Shown here: positions 7,645 to 14,989 of the stretch, piece after piece | Numbering within the stretch: position 1 is the stretch's first letter | Layout of the letters: each line of letters starts with the position of its first letter | DNA from: Candidatus Altimarinota bacterium | GTDB taxonomy: Bacteria; Patescibacteriota; Gracilibacteria; UBA1369; UM-FILTER-53-11 | Direction: 5' to 3' | Assembly (NCBI GenBank): GCA_018061065.1 | Contig: JAGOUV010000013.1 | Span: forward strand, 1 to 38,649 | Length of the DNA stretch: 38,649 nucleotides | Notes under the pieces: generated by a model | The model's database searches: none | What the model was told of the DNA's origin: nothing | The model's input: the letters and a program-made list of their open reading frames with translations, nothing else | Position numbers and translations under genes: made by a program

Positions 7645-8834
7645 AATTTCTTTATTTCGATCATGCGGCAACGACGCCTGTAGATCCTGCAGTGCTTGAG
7701 GCGATGCTTCCGTATTACACGGAAAAATTCGGGAACCCGTCGAGTATTTATCAGCTGGGACAAGAGGCGCGGCGAGCCGTGGAGGCGAGCCGCGAGACGG
7801 TCGCTGTATTATTAGATGTGACGCCACGCGAGGTTATTTTTACGAGCGGCGGAACAGAAGCGAATAATTTAATTTTGTTTGGTGCGGCGGCGGTCTATGA
7901 AAAACTCGGCAAACATATTATTACCTCAAAAATTGAACATGACTCCGTGCTTAAGCCGATTGAAGAGTTGGAGCGACGCGGTTTTGAGGTGACGTATCTT
8001 GATGTAGGAGAAGACGGCATTGTGAAGCCAGATGACGTGCGCGCTGCGCTGCGCCCTGATACGATATTAGTTTCGCTTATGTATGCGAATAATGAGATCG
8101 GAACGATTCAGCCTATCCGTGAAATAGCCTGGATTATTAGTGAACACAAAAAGAAGCACTTCAAACTTACATCTTCGACCTTCCCTCTTCCTATATTTCA
8201 TACCGATGCTTGTCAGGCTTCTGCGTATTTAAGCTTGAGCATAAAAGAGCTCGGCGTAGATGCCATGACGATTAATAGTGGGAAAATATATGGTCCAAAA
8301 GGTAGCGGTGCATTGTATTTGAAGGAAGGAGCAAGTGTACTGCCGCAGCAGTACGGTGGTGGTCAGGAACACCGTCATCGCTCGGGAACTGAGAATGTTC
8401 CTGCAATTGTGGGATTTGCGAAAGCACTTGAGCTTGTTCAGTTGCGACGTGATAACGAGACCAAGCGTCTGCTTCCCCTACGTGACGAATTGATCGACGG
8501 GATTTTAAAAACTATTCCCGAGAGCCGTCTCAACGGTCACGCTACACGTCGACTTCCTAATAATGTGAACGTTTCTTTTAAGGGTCTTGAGGGCGAGACA
8601 ATTCTTATGCGTCTTGATATGGCGGGTATTGCTGCCTCATCGGGCTCTGCCTGTACTTCAGGATCATTGGAACCTTCTCATGTGATTCGCGCCCTAGGAT
8701 TAACAGATGAGTGGACCCATTCTTCTACCCGTTTTACCCTGGGCCACGAGAATACGCAGGACCAGGTTAAGCACGTTTTGGAGGTGCTCCCCCCTCTTAT
8801 AAAGGAGTTGCGGGAGTTCTCACCCTTTTCTTAA
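7638..8834 (+). CDS. cysteine desulfurase, NifS/IscS type
   Basis: This PLP enzyme takes sulfur from cysteine for Fe-S clusters, thionucleosides or (here) the radical-SAM enzymes LipA and IspG. The 398-residue protein has FDHAATTPVDP at the N-terminus, TSGGTEANN at about 69-77, H101 stacking on PLP, HTDACQA at about 188-194, the PLP lysine K216 in NSGKIYGPKG and the persulfide cysteine C339 in SSGSACTSG. The residue before the PLP lysine is Gly where many IscS proteins have His. There is a short insertion (KKKHFKLTSSTFPLPI) before the PLP-aspartate strand. No iscU or sufU partner lies beside it. Confidence 0.95.
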   Translation: MTKFLYFDHAATTPVDPAVLEAMLPYYTEKFGNPSSIYQLGQEARRAVEASRETVAVLLDVTPREVIFTSGGTEANNLILFGAAAVYEKLGKHIITSKIEHDSVLKPIEELERRGFEVTYLDVGEDGIVKPDDVRAALRPDTILVSLMYANNEIGTIQPIREIAWIISEHKKKHFKLTSSTFPLPIFHTDACQASAYLSLSIKELGVDAMTINSGKIYGPKGSGALYLKEGASVLPQQYGGGQEHRHRSGTENVPAIVGFAKALELVQLRRDNETKRLLPLRDELIDGILKTIPESRLNGHATRRLPNNVNVSFKGLEGETILMRLDMAGIAASSGSACTSGSLEPSHVIRALGLTDEWTHSSTRFTLGHENTQDQVKHVLEVLPPLIKELREFSPFS

Positions 8835-8845
8835 GCGCAAAATTA

Positions 8846-8854
8846 TGGTATAAT
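8846..8854 (+). promoter_or_regulatory. extended -10 for the cysteine-repeat gene pair
   Basis: TGG-TATAAT, a perfect extended -10, lies 20 nt before the ATG at 8875. The A-rich leader AGCAATAACAAATATAAAAA has no Shine-Dalgarno sequence. No -35 consensus is seen. Confidence 0.6.
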
Positions 8855-8874
8855 AGCAATAACAAATATAAAAA

Positions 8875-9327
8875 ATGAAAAAAATACCCACATCTATTAT
8901 CGCAGCTGTTGCTCTTATATTTACGGTTTTCAGTGCGACTTTTGCTGCAAACTCAGGCATGTTTGAGAGCGCAGTTCTGAGATCAAAAGTAGTAATGCGA
9001 ATTCCCATAATAAATGGCGTGAAGCATACATTTTGTTCAAAACTGAATTCAGCAGCAACGAAATCAACTGCATCCAAGGCAAAGTTATTTAATAAACAAA
9101 TAAACCTCTGTAATAAGTTGGAAGAGTATCTTCGCTGCACTCAGCTCAGTGATAAACTTAATCAGGGCAACATAAGTCGTGAGGCTTCAGCCTCTGGGAA
9201 TATTACAGACAATAAGTGTAAAAAGAACGAGAAGAGTCGCTGCGCTGCACTTAAGGAAATGGCCAGAACGGGTGATATTACCCGTGACTTCCCTGAGTTG
9301 TTAGGAGCGCTTACTCATTGCAAATAA
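8875..9327 (+). CDS. secreted cysteine-repeat protein, one three-repeat module
   Basis: This 150-residue protein of unknown family has a signal peptide (MKK, hydrophobic core, predicted cleavage near FSATFA/AN). The mature part has exactly six cysteines (54, 79, 88, 115, 123, 149) forming three C-x(24-26)-C units. The third unit carries the hallmark RC-xAL...GDITRDFPEL...C; the second carries GNISR. The same repeats and the same post-signal NSGMF motif occur in the next gene, so the two are paralogues. The even cysteine count and export suggest disulfide-linked repeats. The function is not known. Confidence 0.8.
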   Translation: MKKIPTSIIAAVALIFTVFSATFAANSGMFESAVLRSKVVMRIPIINGVKHTFCSKLNSAATKSTASKAKLFNKQINLCNKLEEYLRCTQLSDKLNQGNISREASASGNITDNKCKKNEKSRCAALKEMARTGDITRDFPELLGALTHCK

Positions 9328-9355
9328 AAATATAAATAATTTTTAAAACAAATAT

Positions 9356-10255
9356 ATGCAAAGAAAATATTGGCTGCCTATCGCAGTCCTCGTAGTGGCG
9401 GTTGTTGCCGGAGTTGTAGGTAGTAGTGGCATGTTTCAAGGCTCAAGTAGGTTGGCTGTCGGAGATATTTTAACTCCACGGAGTATTGGGAATAGAGCTG
9501 CAGCCCCAGCTCGTCCACCTCTAGGCTCAACTGCACCACTTCCTCTCCCCCCGGGTCTTGCAGGACGCGTCAATGTTACCCCAACACAGCTTCGTTGTAG
9601 CATGATCCTTACCTCATTCCGAGATCGAGCTTTTAGTGCAAGCCATCCTGAGCTCCTCGATGAGTGGAGTGTTTGCCGTCAGTTAGCTACCAATCTTCGT
9701 TGTACTACTTTGGCAACTTTAAATAATCAGGGACTATTAAGTCGGAGTGGTCCGGATGCGGTTCGTGAATATGCATCATGTTTGGATACGATGAGCTATC
9801 GCTGTAGACAGCTTCAGTCGGTTGTATCTACGGGCAATCTCACCAGAGACTACCCGCAGCTTACTGATATGTTAATGCGTTGCGGTGAGTACTATAGAAA
9901 TAATGTTCCTGTAGCTCCCGTAAATGCCCGCTGTCAGCAGATCGCACAGATTGGTGGCAATATCACTCGCGACCATCCAGAGCTTTTGGACGAGTATTAC
10001 CTCTGTAATGAGTTGCAGGCTATCCAGCGCTGTACTCAAATTAACGCCTACTTCAATGATGGCTCTATCTCACGTGGTGAGCATCCTGAATTTAACCAAT
10101 GGGAAGTTCAGGCATGTGGTCCAGACTATGGTAATAGTGAACTATTAAGATACCGTTGCAGACAGCTTCATAGCGTCGCACGAGATGGCAATATCACTCG
10201 CGATTACCCAGAGATACAGGCATTGCTCGGAGTTTGTGGCAGAAATAATTTCTAA
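9356..10255 (+). CDS. exported cysteine-repeat protein, two three-repeat modules
   Basis: This 299-residue protein has an N-terminal hydrophobic segment (about 7-24) acting as signal or anchor, a Pro/Ala-rich spacer (about 48-70), then twelve cysteines in six units: 81/107, 116/142, 150/176, 193/217, 226/254 and 268/294. Spacing within a unit is 24-28 residues, mostly 26. The consensus is RCxQLx(5-7)GNITRDYPELx(5-7)C. Units 1-3 and 4-6 are two copies of the same triple module (compare LDEWSVCRQL with LDEYYLCNEL, and YRCRQLQSVV with YRCRQLHSVA). It follows its paralogue by 28 bp and is probably co-transcribed. I recognise no known domain; surface or matrix structure is a guess. Confidence 0.8.
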   Translation: MQRKYWLPIAVLVVAVVAGVVGSSGMFQGSSRLAVGDILTPRSIGNRAAAPARPPLGSTAPLPLPPGLAGRVNVTPTQLRCSMILTSFRDRAFSASHPELLDEWSVCRQLATNLRCTTLATLNNQGLLSRSGPDAVREYASCLDTMSYRCRQLQSVVSTGNLTRDYPQLTDMLMRCGEYYRNNVPVAPVNARCQQIAQIGGNITRDHPELLDEYYLCNELQAIQRCTQINAYFNDGSISRGEHPEFNQWEVQACGPDYGNSELLRYRCRQLHSVARDGNITRDYPEIQALLGVCGRNNF

Positions 10256-10256
10256 C

Positions 10257-12074
10257 TTAGTAAGAATCAATTTGCGTATACTTTTCCAGGGCTTCGTAGA
10301 AGCCCTGGTTTGATATACGGAAGATGCGTTCCTGCTCTCCTTTCAGCTCCCGAAATCGAGGTGCAATAGACTCAAGTTTTTCATAGGCCATTTTCACCCC
10401 CTTGATATCGTGGTGAATAAAGGCACTATCTACCCAAGCCATCCAGAGTTGCGGCCAGTGGGGCGCTTTAGTTGCCGTCTGTTGGAAGGCAATCTGCGCC
10501 TCATTATATTGGCCGAGCCCATCCAGAAACTGTGCCCGAGCAAAGCTTGAGTAGAAGCTATTATTTGTTATGCGCGTGAGCTCAGACAGCTCATAATCAA
10601 GGCGCGGAATGTAACTCGTATCAGAAGATATTTCGGTGCGGAATAATCCTAGATCTCTACGATACGAGTCGGCATAATGAGGAGCCGCCTTGGTAGATCG
10701 ACTAAAATAATCGTAGGCGATAGCCGGCTCAAGGATATAATGACTGAATCCTTTTTTTGCCAATACATCGGAGGTGATAACGCGAATACTCTCGGAAAAA
10801 GCAAAGACCGCGATAAGACTCAGCATCATAACTCCTGCGTAGCGCATTGCACTTTGCACCGTGATGAGGCGCTGCGTTACGATGCCCACCTCATACAAGA
10901 GAACTGCCATTACTGCAGCGAAAAATACTGCATGTGCAGCGCCGTAAAATCCAAACTGTAATGAGATAAAGTAGCTCGATAATATACTTATGCAAAGAAG
11001 TGCGGTGGGAGTTTTAATTTTTCTCTGAACGAATATCCCGGCGATAAAAAATACCATTAACAACTCAATGGCAACTCCCACAAAGCCACGAGTGACCAAC
11101 GTATCCAAGAGCCAGTTGTGGGCGCGATCGGGAATCTCAGAAAGTCGTTCGTAGAGATACAGATCTTTTGAGAGATGTGGCTGAATTACTTGATAGTAAG
11201 TCTCAGGTCCACTGCCAAATATTGGTCGATCAGCCGCAGTGGAAAGGCTGTTTTGCCATAGTATCGTCCGCGTTCCCAGCGAGCGAACATGTGGGGAGAT
11301 AAAGGCAATGCCGATGATAACTGCCGCAGCGCCCAGTGTTAATAATACCGCGCGCAGCAATGGTTTTTTTGCTTTAAAATGAACGATGAGCACTCCTATG
11401 GTAAAGCCCACTCCCAAAAGTGATGCACGATTTTCTGTAGTAAGGAGCGCAATGAAAACAAGCACAGCCCCGAGCGCCAAAAAAATACGCTGCATTTTTT
11501 TTCGTTTTGCATCAAAGGTGAAAAATAAACTCGTCCAAAGAGGAAAGATAAGAAGTTGTCCAAGTGCAGTAGGATTACCCATAAACGAATAACTGCGTCG
11601 TCCAAAAAATGACCACTCACCTTGTGGAATAAACGTCACCCACTGCCAGATCGCATGTACTGAGAGAATTACTCCCACGGCTATGACGACTTTGAAAAAT
11701 GCATCCCGAATCTCGCGGTCTTTACATATATATAGGCAGACTAAAAAGTGGAGTCCATAAAAGACATGTGAGACGAGGCCCTGCATGCGGCTAAAGGTTC
11801 CCCAAAAACTTTCCACCGGTGCAATTGAGAGTGCGGTAGAGAGGACAAAAGACAGTATCCATGCCCCAAAGACCCAGCTTATAAGGGGAGAGCTCCTGAT
11901 GGAGAGGTTTTTAGCCATCAATAACCTCACTCCACAGATCAGGCTCGCAGCGCCAACTACGATCCAGAGCCATACCTGTTTGCTTGCTTCGTAAGTGCCC
12001 TCACTCCCCCATGGATTCATGACCAAAGGTATGAGAAAGACAGCAAGATAGAGGTATTTGTTTATATTTTTCAT
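10257..12074 (-). CDS. O-antigen ligase/polymerase-like membrane protein with TPR tail
   Basis: This 605-residue protein has about 11-12 hydrophobic segments in residues 8-430 and the Wzy_C/WaaL signature around a large external loop, RAHNWLLDTLVTRGFVG. Such proteins ligate or polymerise undecaprenyl-linked glycans at the outer face of the membrane. The C-terminal about 150 residues are soluble and TPR-like (YNEAQIAFQQTATKAPHWPQL, then a second helix pair), as in other O-antigen-ligase proteins of Gram-positive-type and CPR bacteria. The stop is one base from that of the convergent repeat protein. Ligase and polymerase activities cannot be told apart by sequence; in CPR cells the acceptor is unknown. 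Confidence 0.8.
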   Translation of the reverse strand: MKNINKYLYLAVFLIPLVMNPWGSEGTYEASKQVWLWIVVGAASLICGVRLLMAKNLSIRSSPLISWVFGAWILSFVLSTALSIAPVESFWGTFSRMQGLVSHVFYGLHFLVCLYICKDREIRDAFFKVVIAVGVILSVHAIWQWVTFIPQGEWSFFGRRSYSFMGNPTALGQLLIFPLWTSLFFTFDAKRKKMQRIFLALGAVLVFIALLTTENRASLLGVGFTIGVLIVHFKAKKPLLRAVLLTLGAAAVIIGIAFISPHVRSLGTRTILWQNSLSTAADRPIFGSGPETYYQVIQPHLSKDLYLYERLSEIPDRAHNWLLDTLVTRGFVGVAIELLMVFFIAGIFVQRKIKTPTALLCISILSSYFISLQFGFYGAAHAVFFAAVMAVLLYEVGIVTQRLITVQSAMRYAGVMMLSLIAVFAFSESIRVITSDVLAKKGFSHYILEPAIAYDYFSRSTKAAPHYADSYRRDLGLFRTEISSDTSYIPRLDYELSELTRITNNSFYSSFARAQFLDGLGQYNEAQIAFQQTATKAPHWPQLWMAWVDSAFIHHDIKGVKMAYEKLESIAPRFRELKGEQERIFRISNQGFYEALEKYTQIDSY

Positions 12075-12077
12075 GTG

Positions 12078-12106
12078 TTACAATCTTGACCTTATAATGA
12101 TATAAT
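12078..12106 (+). promoter_or_regulatory. rny promoter with tandem -10 boxes
   Basis: TTACAA (12078-12083), 17 nt, then TATAAT (12101-12106) with an extended TGA before it; 8 nt later is the ATG. A second TATAAT lies at 12093-12098. The distance predicts a leaderless or near-leaderless mRNA. Confidence 0.6.
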
Positions 12107-12114
12107 TTCAAGGT

Positions 12115-13656
12115 ATGCAAATGATGGATATTATTGGATTAGTTGCTGGAATTCTTGGCGGACTTCTTATCGGACTATATGTCTTGAAACAGCGTCAGTT
12201 TAGTGAAAAGGCAGAAATTGAACGTGCGGAGAAAAAAGTTGAGATGGCACAAGCCGAGAAAAAAGAACTTCTTGAGCGTGCTAAGACCAAGGCATTAGAC
12301 CAGAAAAAACAATTTGAATTTGAAGAGAAAGAGTTTACCTCGCAGTTAGATTCAATGGCGAAAATTTTGGATACCAAGGGCACACATGTGCAAAAACGAG
12401 AGACAAAGGTGCATGAAATGCAACAACACGTCATGGCCGAAGAAGCCAGCGTGCAGATATTAAAACAAGATGCGCAGAATTTGGGCAAGCAGTTAAATGA
12501 GCAGTTATTTACGATTACGGGCTTAAATGCAGACGCGGTACGCACTGAATTGGTGAAACAATATGAGCAAGATTTTACTCACGAGGCCGAGTTGCGTTTG
12601 CAGCGCGAGCTGGAGTGGGCTCAAGAGTGTGCGGTGCGCGATGCACGCAATATCTTGGGTGAAGCAATCTATCGCTACTCAGATGGCGCCTGCCGTGAGC
12701 CAAGTGTGACGCGTATTACGGTTACAAGAGACGAGGTAAAGGGACGCATCGTTGGCCGTGGTGGCCGATTGATCGCCTTTTTTGAGCAGTTATTTGATGT
12801 CGATGTCGTCTTCAATGATGAGCCGAATATTATTATGGTGAGTTGTTTTAATTTGGTGAATGAAGAAAAAGCACGCTTGGCGCTGGAGCGACTCATGCGC
12901 GAAAGAGTTATTAATGAAGAAGTTATTTTGAGGGTAAAACAACTCGCGGAGCAAGACATGGATCGTGTCTTGATTCAGGAAGGTAATAATATATTGAAGC
13001 GGTTACAGCTTCCCAATATGAAGCCAGAATTGGCCAAGTTAGTGGGTCGTCTTAAATACCGCACGAGTTACGGTCAAAACGTACTCCGTCACTGTTTGGA
13101 AGTGGGGTATTTTGCAAAAGTTATCGCTGCTGAAGTGGGTGCAGATCAGCGCATCGCCTTTCTAGCAGGATTTTTCCATGATATTGGTAAGTCGATAGAT
13201 CAAGAAGTAGGAGGAGCACACGACCATCTGACAAAAGAAATTTTGGAGAAATACGAATTTTCATGGGAGATCACTCACGCAGCATGGACGCATCACAATG
13301 CGATTCCACAAGAGACAATCGAGGCAAAAATTGTGCAGGCAGGTGACGCGATTTCCGCAGGACGTCCCGGCGCGCGCGCTGAGTCACTCGACCGCTATGT
13401 GGCGCGTATTCACGAGTTGCAAGATATGGCGATGTCTTTCCCCGGAGTGAAGAAAGCATATGCAATTAATGCGGGTCGCGAGGTTCGTGCGATTGTAGAA
13501 CCAGAGCGTTTGCGCGATGTAGATATGGAGCCGTTGGCAAAAGGTATTGCCCAGAAAGTTCAAGAAAAAGGAGGTTACCCAGGACGCATAAAAATTATCG
13601 CTATTCGTACCACGCGTTCCGCAAGCACTGCAAAGGGAACAAAGGCTCCTAACTAA
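12115..13656 (+). CDS. rny: ribonuclease Y
   Basis: This 513-residue membrane-anchored endoribonuclease starts bulk mRNA decay. An N-terminal membrane helix (about 5-25) is followed by a long charged coiled coil (about 28-150), a KH domain near residue 200-260 with GRIVGRGGR, and an HD domain with FFHDIGK at about 351-357 and a later HHNA motif. The coiled coil is rich in Lys/Glu as in the Bacillus enzyme. The KH loop has GRGGRLI where GREGRNI is usual. Alternative ATGs lie two and three codons downstream. The next gene begins one base after its stop. Confidence 0.95.
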   Translation: MQMMDIIGLVAGILGGLLIGLYVLKQRQFSEKAEIERAEKKVEMAQAEKKELLERAKTKALDQKKQFEFEEKEFTSQLDSMAKILDTKGTHVQKRETKVHEMQQHVMAEEASVQILKQDAQNLGKQLNEQLFTITGLNADAVRTELVKQYEQDFTHEAELRLQRELEWAQECAVRDARNILGEAIYRYSDGACREPSVTRITVTRDEVKGRIVGRGGRLIAFFEQLFDVDVVFNDEPNIIMVSCFNLVNEEKARLALERLMRERVINEEVILRVKQLAEQDMDRVLIQEGNNILKRLQLPNMKPELAKLVGRLKYRTSYGQNVLRHCLEVGYFAKVIAAEVGADQRIAFLAGFFHDIGKSIDQEVGGAHDHLTKEILEKYEFSWEITHAAWTHHNAIPQETIEAKIVQAGDAISAGRPGARAESLDRYVARIHELQDMAMSFPGVKKAYAINAGREVRAIVEPERLRDVDMEPLAKGIAQKVQEKGGYPGRIKIIAIRTTRSASTAKGTKAPN

Positions 13657-13657
13657 T

Positions 13658-14587
13658 ATGAATTACGACGTAGTAATTATCGGTGCAGGCCCCGCTGGTA
13701 TGACGGCGGCAATTTACGCGTCGCGTGCTGGTTTGAAGGTGCTTATTACCGGAATTATTAAAAATTCAAATGCGTATAAAGCACATATTATTGAAAACTA
13801 CTGGGGCTTTGTGGAGGGCTTAACAGGGCCGCAATTGATGGATCAGGGCATGCAGCAGGCTAAGAAATTCGGTGCGACACATGTGGAGCGCGAGGTAGTG
13901 GATCTCAAGATAAATGACGACGGGAGTTTTACCGTCACGGACAGCGAGCGCGACAGCTATGATGCAAAGGCGGTGATCATTTGTTCGGGTTTGGGATTCA
14001 AGCCGTCGGGGATTCGTCGTGAACAGCCGCTCACGGGGAAAGGTGTTTCGTTTTGCGTCACCTGTGACGGATTCTTTTTTAAAGGCAAAGAAGTTGCACT
14101 TATTGGTTCGACAAATTACGCCGCGGAAGAGGCATTGCAGTTACTTTCATACACACCAAACGTGACGATGCTCAGTCACGGAAAAGATTTTTCATTTAAT
14201 CCAAAAATGTTAGAGGGTTTGGATAAGCACAATATTAAGCGAGTGAAGACGCCAAAAATTACCGAGTTTGTCGGTGAGCAGAAGTTAGAAAAATTAAAAT
14301 TCGTCGATGGTACGGAAATGGCTTTTGATGGCGCTTTTCTGGCTCTGGGCATCGCGACGGCCGGGGACTTTGCTGCAAAATTAGGTGTTGCACGAACTGG
14401 CCCACAAAATGCTTTTATCGTCGCGGATCCGCGCACCGGTGAGACGAATGTAAAAGGAATTTACGCAGCGGGAGATTGTACTGGCGGTAACGCGCAAGCT
14501 GCAAAATCAAGCGGCGAGGGCTGCAATGCAGCGATGTCAGTAATTAAATATGTGAAGGGCGTGGTCGCCTATGTTGACTATAGTTGA
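13658..14587 (+). CDS. thioredoxin-reductase-like flavoprotein with a divergent NAD(P)H site
   Basis: This 309-residue protein has the thioredoxin reductase layout: FAD motif GAGPAGMTAAIYASRAG at about 9-25, a redox-active CVTC pair (C133, C136) in CVTCDG, and the C-terminal FAD element GIYAAGDCTGGNAQA. In the NADPH domain the usual GxGxxA reads GSTNYA, and the HRR motif that grips the NADPH phosphate is replaced by LSHGKDF. It may therefore use another electron donor or be an NADH- or ferredoxin-type relative. It is coupled to rny (1-nt gap). No thioredoxin gene is in the window. Confidence 0.85.
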   Translation: MNYDVVIIGAGPAGMTAAIYASRAGLKVLITGIIKNSNAYKAHIIENYWGFVEGLTGPQLMDQGMQQAKKFGATHVEREVVDLKINDDGSFTVTDSERDSYDAKAVIICSGLGFKPSGIRREQPLTGKGVSFCVTCDGFFFKGKEVALIGSTNYAAEEALQLLSYTPNVTMLSHGKDFSFNPKMLEGLDKHNIKRVKTPKITEFVGEQKLEKLKFVDGTEMAFDGAFLALGIATAGDFAAKLGVARTGPQNAFIVADPRTGETNVKGIYAAGDCTGGNAQAAKSSGEGCNAAMSVIKYVKGVVAYVDYS

Positions 14588-14590
14588 TCG

Positions 14591-14599
14591 TGGTATAAT
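14591..14599 (+). promoter_or_regulatory. extended -10 of the YtxH gene, leaderless type
   Basis: TGG-TATAAT then 6 nt (CCGGTC) and ATG at 14606. The box directly follows the stop of the upstream gene. No -35 with good spacing is seen. Confidence 0.6.
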
Positions 14600-14605
14600 C
14601 CGGTC

Positions 14606-14947
14606 ATGGAAAACAACGACAAAAAAATCGGCAAAGGGTTCGATAAAATTATCATGGGAGTCATTCTTGGTGGCGCAGTTGGTTCGGTTTTAGGTTTGAC
14701 ACTCGCTCCACGCAAAGGTCAGGAGACGCGTAAGATTTGGAAGAAAAAAGGTCAGGAATTGATTGAGAAAGGCAAAGAAGTTTCTGAGGATTTTATTGAT
14801 GAGCATCATGAGACGATTGAGTCCGCTAAACATGAGATTAAAAAAAGCAGCAAAGGTATTTTTCGCTGGGTACTTGGACTCTTTGGCTCAAAGAAAAAGG
14901 TCAGCAAGGGCTCATTCAAGCTCCCCGATGAGATGAACGACGAGTAA
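14606..14947 (+). CDS. YtxH-domain protein
   Basis: This 113-residue protein has a short polar N-terminus, one Gly-rich membrane helix (about 16-34, GVILGGAVGSVLGLTLAP) ending in the APRKGQETR motif typical of YtxH proteins, then a Lys/Glu-rich amphipathic helix. A second weak hydrophobic patch (IFRWVLGLFG) is near the C-terminus. YtxH proteins are linked to stress response in Bacillus, but the molecular role is unknown. Confidence 0.8.
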   Translation: MENNDKKIGKGFDKIIMGVILGGAVGSVLGLTLAPRKGQETRKIWKKKGQELIEKGKEVSEDFIDEHHETIESAKHEIKKSSKGIFRWVLGLFGSKKKVSKGSFKLPDEMNDE

Positions 14948-14977
14948 ATTGGGTAGGCATGAGCCTCTTACATACGC

Positions 14978-14983
14978 TATAAT
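14978..14983 (+). promoter_or_regulatory. -10 of the VanW gene, leaderless type
   Basis: A perfect TATAAT followed by 6 nt (GCCTTG) and GTG at 14990. The same 6-nt spacing as at the YtxH and cyclophilin genes supports GTG, rather than the TTG three bases earlier, as the start. Confidence 0.55.
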
Positions 14984-14989
14984 GCCTTG

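Noticed and set aside
9590-10255. CRISPR or DNA-level repeat array
   Set aside because: The similarity is at protein level (Cys units) with diverged DNA; no constant repeat with equal spacers.
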